Shown piece by piece: positions 53,319 through 57,856 of a stretch of DNA of 57,856 bases (position 1 is the stretch's first letter; every line of letters begins with the position of its first letter). The stretch covers positions 1 through 57,856 of the forward strand of contig JALHMT010000031.1 in NCBI GenBank assembly GCA_022843905.1, given 5' to 3'. The notes below the pieces were generated by a model, which did no database searches, was not told where the DNA came from, and worked only from the letters and a program-made list of their open reading frames with translations. Both the position numbers and the translations under genes were made by a program. Origin of the DNA: Rubrivivax sp. (lineage in GTDB: Bacteria > Pseudomonadota > Gammaproteobacteria > Burkholderiales > Burkholderiaceae_C).

Positions 53319-54379
53319 GCGCAGACCCTCTGCGGTGCGCGAAAGACCATGGCGCCTCGCAGCGCATCGTCGCTGCTGGACAGGACGAGGCGTGCCCGGC
53401 CGTCCGACTGTTGGCGGCATTGCCAACTGGTCAGCGCGGCATGTGCCACGGCGCTGGCCGAGCCCAGGTCGGCGCTGGCCAGCGCGGGCGTGATGCGCCG
53501 ATAGTCCGGCGCGAGCCGGCGCGCAAGACGAAGGGCGGTGAACCCAAACTCGTCGGCACGATACGGCTCGCCTGTGGCGTCGTGCGTCAGCGTGTGCAAC
53601 TTTGCATCGCCAAGCCCGGCTGCGGCCATCGCCCGTCGGGCGGTGTCGGTCAGACCGGCGCCCGTGCAGGGCTCGGGTTGGCTGGCTATGCGCGGCTCGT
53701 GGCCCGTGACGGCGGACGCCAGCTGACACCACACGGGCCCGGCAGGCTTCGCCGAAAGCACGACCGCCGCAGCGCCTTCGCCTGGAATGCGTCCGTAGGG
53801 GTTGGCACGGGCAGCGCCCTCGTACATCTCCTTGGCGCCATGCAGCAGTCGGCGCACTTCCAGGGAGTTCAGTGCTTCGGCGTCCAGCTGGGAATCGATG
53901 GCGATCACCAGTGCCACGAGCTCGGGGTCAGCCTGGCAGGCCGCCGCGGCAGCGCTCAGGGCGGCCACCCCCGCGGCATGTCCCCCCGGATGCAGGGCGA
54001 CGTTGTCCAGTGGATAGGGCCATTCAGCCAGAGCGGGCTCGACGTGCTCGTAAAGGCGATGAAAGTCGAGACAGCGGGCACTGTCGGGCAAGACGACCCA
54101 CGCTCGCCATGTGCGACCGGCCAAGGGGTACGAGGTCTCTGGATCCAGCTGAGACTGCAAATCCGTCAGACAGGCGTCTGCGAGCGCAGCCCAGCGCGAA
54201 GCGTTGAACTTGAGGGATGCATCGTTGAAGTAGCTGGCCTGCACGCGTTGCCCGCAGCGGTCGACGAAGAATGGGTGGCGTCGCACCAATGCGAGTCCGG
54301 TCCGCAGGGCCACGTCGGCCATACCGATGCCGGGGCCCGAGGGGAAGACGCATCCCGCGGCGAGAACGGAAGTTGTCAT
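53315..54379 (-). CDS. T6SS-associated ketosynthase/thiolase-fold protein, catalytic residues missing
   Basis: 354 residues. The fold is evident from the GEGAAAVVL turn, LTHDATGEPYRADEFG (in place of THGTGTxxGD) and SADLGSASAVAHAAL. The nucleophile region reads VIAIDSQLDAEAL without the usual Cys. It is unlikely to be a condensing enzyme. In T6SS clusters such thiolase-like proteins lie between DUF2169 and PAAR-like effector genes, as here, and probably act in effector loading. The start ATG 54379 overlaps the DUF2169 stop (ATGA) and the end overlaps the effector start. Confidence 0.72.
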   Translation of the reverse strand: MTTSVLAAGCVFPSGPGIGMADVALRTGLALVRRHPFFVDRCGQRVQASYFNDASLKFNASRWAALADACLTDLQSQLDPETSYPLAGRTWRAWVVLPDSARCLDFHRLYEHVEPALAEWPYPLDNVALHPGGHAAGVAALSAAAAACQADPELVALVIAIDSQLDAEALNSLEVRRLLHGAKEMYEGAARANPYGRIPGEGAAAVVLSAKPAGPVWCQLASAVTGHEPRIASQPEPCTGAGLTDTARRAMAAAGLGDAKLHTLTHDATGEPYRADEFGFTALRLARRLAPDYRRITPALASADLGSASAVAHAALTSWQCRQQSDGRARLVLSSSDDALRGAMVFRAPQRVCA

Positions 54380-55425
54380 GGCCCGACCTCTTCGGTCGCC
54401 GGCGCCGAAGACGTCACGTCCAGCGGGCGGCGCTTCTCGACGATGATGGTTCGATCGAGCAGGTTCACCTTCGGGTGGCAGGGCAGCGTCATGTGGTGTA
54501 CCACGGAGATTCGTGGCCACTCCGGCTCCAGGATCACGGTGTGGATGCGTGGGCGGCTGTGCACCACGCTGCCGTCGTAGAAGCGTGTCTCGAAGCCCAG
54601 GCTCAGTCGCGGCAGTTCGAAGTGCAGCCGTGACGACGGGCAGAAGCCCGGCTGCGTCAGGTTCATCAGGTCCACGGGCTCGCCGCCCCGCAGAGGTTCA
54701 CCGAGCTGCATCGGCGGCGGTGCGATGCGCCAGGATCGCTCGTCGACATCCTCTGGAAGGAGAGGCCGCCGTTCTTCGAACCAATGCTCATCGTAGGTTC
54801 CGGCGTACCGGGCCCGCCAGGGCCAGTGGTCAGGTACCGGCCCGAAAGCTGCCACCGGAGGGCGTTGGGTCGGAGCACTCAGCCGTTGGTGGAAGTCCTC
54901 CACGTTCGGCATCAGGAACGGGGCGTTCTGTGGGCGAATCAAGCCTCGTCCAAGGGGGTTGCCGGTACTCTGTGCGTGGTCAGGATCGTCACCCCCCAAT
55001 GCACGAGAGTAGGTGAGTGGCATGCGCACGAAAGGCTCGGGCCGGCCCGGCGCATGGCCGATGACGCCCTTGCGCCAGATGCGGTCACCAAAGACCCTGG
55101 CCATTCTCGTCAGAGGGCCGACCCGCACCCCGATGGGCAACTCGTCGACGGGTTCGCCCGTCGGGCTGTGGGCGCAGCCGTTCAGGATCACGTCGGTGCC
55201 AGTCTTCGCGGGCCCGAGGTCGGTGTCGTAGAGCATTTCGCTGCTGGTGTTGTCCAGCACCGGACCGGCAAACACGGGCACCTGCGTCGCGGCCACCTGC
55301 AGGGTGCCGTCGGGTGCGATGTCGTAAGTGGCCTTGACGGCGACCACCCAGATCTCGGCGCCGTGCTTGTCGCGTATCCAGCCGCGATCGGCCGCATAGG
55401 CAGTGCGATTGACCAGGGCCCACAT
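54376..55425 (-). CDS. DUF2169-family T6SS effector adaptor
   Basis: 349 residues. N-terminal MWALVNRTAYAADRGWIRDKHGAEIWVVAVKATYDI and ILNGCAHSPTGEPVDELPIGVRVG are hallmarks of DUF2169, whose members (for example the partner of Agrobacterium Tde2) load effectors on VgrG. GVIGHAPGRPEPFVRMPLTYSRALGG and FCPSSRLHFELPRL follow. Its gene is 2 bp from the DUF6484 stop and overlaps the next gene by 4 bp. Confidence 0.85.
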   Translation of the reverse strand: MWALVNRTAYAADRGWIRDKHGAEIWVVAVKATYDIAPDGTLQVAATQVPVFAGPVLDNTSSEMLYDTDLGPAKTGTDVILNGCAHSPTGEPVDELPIGVRVGPLTRMARVFGDRIWRKGVIGHAPGRPEPFVRMPLTYSRALGGDDPDHAQSTGNPLGRGLIRPQNAPFLMPNVEDFHQRLSAPTQRPPVAAFGPVPDHWPWRARYAGTYDEHWFEERRPLLPEDVDERSWRIAPPPMQLGEPLRGGEPVDLMNLTQPGFCPSSRLHFELPRLSLGFETRFYDGSVVHSRPRIHTVILEPEWPRISVVHHMTLPCHPKVNLLDRTIIVEKRRPLDVTSSAPATEEVGP

Positions 55426-55427
55426 GC

Positions 55428-55703
55428 TCAGTTCAGCTCGATACGGCCGCCGTTGATGCGGTTGGTTCCTTCGGCATCGGAGAGGATGTACTCCCCCTTG
55501 AGCACGATCTTCCCGTTGGGGTAGAGCGTGATGCTCGACTTGCCGCAGCGCAGGGTGAGCTTGTGCCTGGCGCTGAGAATGACTTCGTCGTCGTCAGCGG
55601 CGACTTGCAGCGGCTCAGCGGCGTCGATAGACACCTGCGCGCATGCCGGTCCTTCGTCGGTCTGTACGGCCGGAAACAGCAGGCGTTCGATGGGATCAGC
55701 CAT
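55428..55703 (-). CDS. DUF6484-type T6SS-associated small protein
   Basis: 91 residues. HKLTLRCGKSSITLYPNGKIVLKGEYILSDAEGTNRINGGRIELN resembles the beta-strand tail of VgrG and DUF3540-type proteins, and DUF6484 in T6SS operons. Its start overlaps the TIGR02270 stop by 8 bp. Likely a structural or adaptor partner of the spike. Family name is from memory and less certain than the context. Confidence 0.6.
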   Translation of the reverse strand: MADPIERLLFPAVQTDEGPACAQVSIDAAEPLQVAADDDEVILSARHKLTLRCGKSSITLYPNGKIVLKGEYILSDAEGTNRINGGRIELN

Positions 55704-57018
55704 GTTGCCGGGACTCCTTCATTGCGTTGATCCAGGAGGCCTGCCTCGAAGCAGGCGCCAGATGCGCCATTCGGGCGCCTCTGGTTGCCAGCTGCAGCAG
55801 CCAACTGGCCTGAGGTCTGTGGGCCAGACGACCCTCGCGCAGGATGGCAATCAGCGAATCGATGCTTCGTGGCCGGCCGGCAAGGCACCGCCCCGTACCT
55901 TGAAAGTGCCCATGGTGTGCGCTCCACCATGCAGCGAACTTGGCCGGGTCGGGCCGCGGAAGCTGCGCCTCCGAATCGTTCGGCGGAATGAAGTCTGAAT
56001 CCGTGTCTGCGGGTCTTGCTTGCTGAGGCTCGTCTGCTCCCCAGCCGTCGGCGAGAGGGTCCGAGCCCGTTATCAGGGTCAAGGCTGCTCCTGCTGCACG
56101 TGCGAGGCCCGGCTCCTCCAGAAGGCTGGCCAGGCGTGGAACGTGAGCCAGAACGCCACTCCAACCCATCGCCGCGATGTGCTGACGCAGATTTGCGGGA
56201 TCGTCGCCGAGTCCATCCAGAAGCTCTTGAGCCTGGCGCCCTCCCAAGGTCATCAGCTCGCGCGTGGCCAGGCCAGTCACCCTGCCTGACGCCCATGAAA
56301 GGTCTAGCAGGACGTCCAGTGCCCCTGCTCGCGTGGCTTCATCGCCGAAGACGAGCATGGCTTCTGCTGCGGCAAGGCGCAGTTCGGGCGCTGGCGCCGT
56401 GAGCATCTCGGGCGCCTTTTGCGCCCAGCCGGGCTCTCCGGTCGCCAGTGCGCAGCGCAGGGCGCTGAGCTGCACGATGGGGGCGTCCGACAAGCGAGGC
56501 ACGCAGTCCGCCACGTAGCTGGACTCCAGTGGTTGCCTGTGAGCAGCTATCGCACGCAAGACGATGGCCTGTCGCAGCGCATCGTCTGCCGGCCACAACG
56601 ACAGCGCGAACTCCACGCCTTGCCAATCGATCCACTCCAGGGCGGCGCAAAACACCTGGGTGAAGCCTGGCATGGCTTGCACGAGGCCGATGCATGCCTT
56701 GGCAAGCGAATGATCCTCGACGATCAGGGCATGCGCAGCGAGGGCGAAGAGTTCACCCTCGGACAGTGCCTCGTGCAGGCGGTCATGCAAGCTCGCTGCA
56801 CCCCCTGGACCCAGCAGCGAAAACGCATCGAGGTAGGCTTGAATGCGTTGGTCGGTGCGCTGCAGATGCGCAAAGTCATGGGTGCTCGATTCCACCCGGC
56901 GACGGCGCATTCGCCATTCATGCGCAAGCATGTCGCTGTACTGCGATGCCAGCACTTGCCCGTTGCTGGCCAGCAGGCGGGTGCCTGCCGACTCACCGAG
57001 GCGAAGCCCTGTCGGCAT
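55696..57018 (-). CDS. TIGR02270-family T6SS-associated HEAT-like protein
   Basis: 440 residues from ATG 57018. Alternating helices with repeats (PELRLAAAEAMLVFGDEATRAGALDVLLDL and similar) suggest a HEAT-like solenoid. It fits TIGR02270, often found between vgrG and DUF2169. The frame stays open to 57147 but that would overlap vgrG by 44 bp, so the later ATG was chosen; an upstream GTG at 57021 is possible. Function not known; perhaps a scaffold for effector loading. Confidence 0.6.
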   Translation of the reverse strand: MPTGLRLGESAGTRLLASNGQVLASQYSDMLAHEWRMRRRRVESSTHDFAHLQRTDQRIQAYLDAFSLLGPGGAASLHDRLHEALSEGELFALAAHALIVEDHSLAKACIGLVQAMPGFTQVFCAALEWIDWQGVEFALSLWPADDALRQAIVLRAIAAHRQPLESSYVADCVPRLSDAPIVQLSALRCALATGEPGWAQKAPEMLTAPAPELRLAAAEAMLVFGDEATRAGALDVLLDLSWASGRVTGLATRELMTLGGRQAQELLDGLGDDPANLRQHIAAMGWSGVLAHVPRLASLLEEPGLARAAGAALTLITGSDPLADGWGADEPQQARPADTDSDFIPPNDSEAQLPRPDPAKFAAWWSAHHGHFQGTGRCLAGRPRSIDSLIAILREGRLAHRPQASWLLQLATRGARMAHLAPASRQASWINAMKESRQHG

Positions 57019-57103
57019 GACGGACGCCTCGGACGGTGTGGGCTGATCGGACGAGAGGTTCACTTTGCCTGCGATGGCTTGGCTCAATGCATTGCCAGCC
57101 TGG

Positions 57104-57856
57104 TCAGTTGTGGTGGATGGTGCTGGCCTTGTTGACGATGTCGCCACTGGCCTCGACCTGGATGTTGCCGGTGCCCTTCACACTGATGTCCTTGCCGTTC
57201 AGCGTGATGGTTCCGTCGGCCTTCATCACCAGCACGCTGTCGCCAACCTTCAAGGTGATGGAACTGCCGGCCTCGAGGGTGAAGTCGGTGCCGACGTTCA
57301 CGCTCTTGATCAAGCCAACCTGCTCGCTCATCGACAGGCCGACGGTGGTGTTCATCGCGGCGCCGACGCTGACCTGGTAAGCCGCCCCGATGCTCAACGC
57401 CTTGGCCAGCCCGATGCTCTCGGCCTTGGCCAGGGCCACGGTCTCGGCCTTGGCCCCGCCGATGGTCACCGTCTCATTGGCACCCACCGACTCGGCCCGG
57501 TTGGCCGCGATCGTGATCGTCTCGTTTGCGCCCACGGTCTCGGTGCGATTGGCCCCGATGCTGATCGTCTCGTTGGCCCCCACAGTCTCGGTGCGATTGG
57601 CGCCGATGCTGATGGTTTCGTTGATGCCGACGTTTTCGCTTCGGTTGTCGCCAATTGAGATGGTCTCGTTGTGGTCGACCCGTTCGGTGCGGTTGGAATG
57701 GATCGTGATGGTCTCATCGCCATCGACTTCCTCCGTCCGCCACCCATGCACCGTGATCTTCTCGTTGCGGTCGACCGTCTCGGTGCGGTCCTGCTTGATG
57801 TGGTTGGTCTCGTCGCGGTCGATGGTCTTGCGCCGGTCACGGCCCACCCACTTGTC
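57104..57856 (-). CDS. vgrG: VgrG (type VI spike) C-terminal part, 5' partial
   Basis: The frame is open to the window edge, so the N-terminal gp27/gp5 parts lie outside. The visible 250 residues are the beta-helical needle: repeats such as ETISIGANRTETVGAN occur at about 16-residue intervals, and later short-chain repeats (VALAKAESIGLAKALSIG) appear. The final strands SSITLKVGDSVLVMKADGTITLNGKDISVKG belong to the VgrG tail. Being first in the chain of T6SS genes, it is presumably the carrier of the PAAR-like nuclease effector. Confidence 0.88.
   Translation of the reverse strand, partial: DKWVGRDRRKTIDRDETNHIKQDRTETVDRNEKITVHGWRTEEVDGDETITIHSNRTERVDHNETISIGDNRSENVGINETISIGANRTETVGANETISIGANRTETVGANETITIAANRAESVGANETVTIGGAKAETVALAKAESIGLAKALSIGAAYQVSVGAAMNTTVGLSMSEQVGLIKSVNVGTDFTLEAGSSITLKVGDSVLVMKADGTITLNGKDISVKGTGNIQVEASGDIVNKASTIHHN

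Noticed and set aside
53315..54379. Ketosynthase-like gene as part of fatty-acid or polyketide synthesis
   Set aside because: No catalytic Cys, no acyl carrier or other pathway genes nearby, and it is coupled to T6SS genes on both sides.
57301..57856. Repeats that might look like a CRISPR array
   Set aside because: They are in-frame coding repeats of the VgrG needle with no spacers of constant length.

Overview
The window is GC-rich, densely packed and has few gaps. Codon third positions are overwhelmingly G or C. ParC, TadA, the COG0523 GTPase, the treS-mak fusion and the type VI secretion (T6SS) genes all look betaproteobacterial. I infer a member of the Burkholderiales, of the Rubrivivax/Leptothrix/Ideonella kind. 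I could not run any search to confirm this. No rRNA, tRNA or CRISPR array was found.

Left region (1-7640): the 3' part of a large secreted Calx-beta repeat protein is followed by a 1127-residue SARP/AfsR-like regulator (winged helix, BTAD, ATPase, TPR), then an exported RCC1-repeat protein. The regulator gene and the RCC1 gene each carry the same upstream element: two GTGACGC heptamers separated by 4 bp, then 9 bp, then a TANCNT hexamer. This is the geometry known for SARP operators, and it suggests an autoregulated two-gene regulon.

Zinc island (7659-16674): two divergent operons are separated by a promoter region with a Zur-like palindrome. The minus operon encodes a Zur-type repressor, a 29-residue membrane peptide, the ATPase, permease and binding protein of a zinc ABC transporter, and a ZrgA-like DUF2796 protein. 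The plus operon encodes an AztD-like lipoprotein, an outer-membrane protein with a His-rich loop, a second binding protein, a second permease and a COG0523 GTPase. Only one ATPase serves two binding proteins and two permeases.

Middle region (16813-34526): housekeeping and accessory genes. These are an Mrr-like membrane protein, a LapA-like protein, an MscS-related membrane protein, a trehalose synthase-maltokinase fusion whose kinase catalytic loop is altered, a chemoreceptor, Hsp20, TadA, an LD-carboxypeptidase and a four-gene peptide ABC transporter whose binding protein seems anchored at both ends. A methyltransferase converges on the last operon.

Region 35080-48609: two TonB-dependent receptors flank a TPR-2OG oxygenase gene. 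Then come a methyltransferase and a small exported protein that start head to head, an orphan Phd-type antitoxin with a toxin stub, parC and an MFS exporter.

Right end (48671-57856): a T6SS effector island read on the minus strand, in the order vgrG (partial), TIGR02270 protein, DUF6484 protein, DUF2169 adaptor, ketosynthase-like protein, PAAR-like/VRR-NUC nuclease effector, and two TsiV-type immunity proteins. Beyond these lies a lower-GC mosaic of a toxin tail, Imm26 and DUF4259 immunity genes, and a 159-bp duplicate of the neighbouring MFS gene. It looks like a site of repeated effector-immunity turnover.
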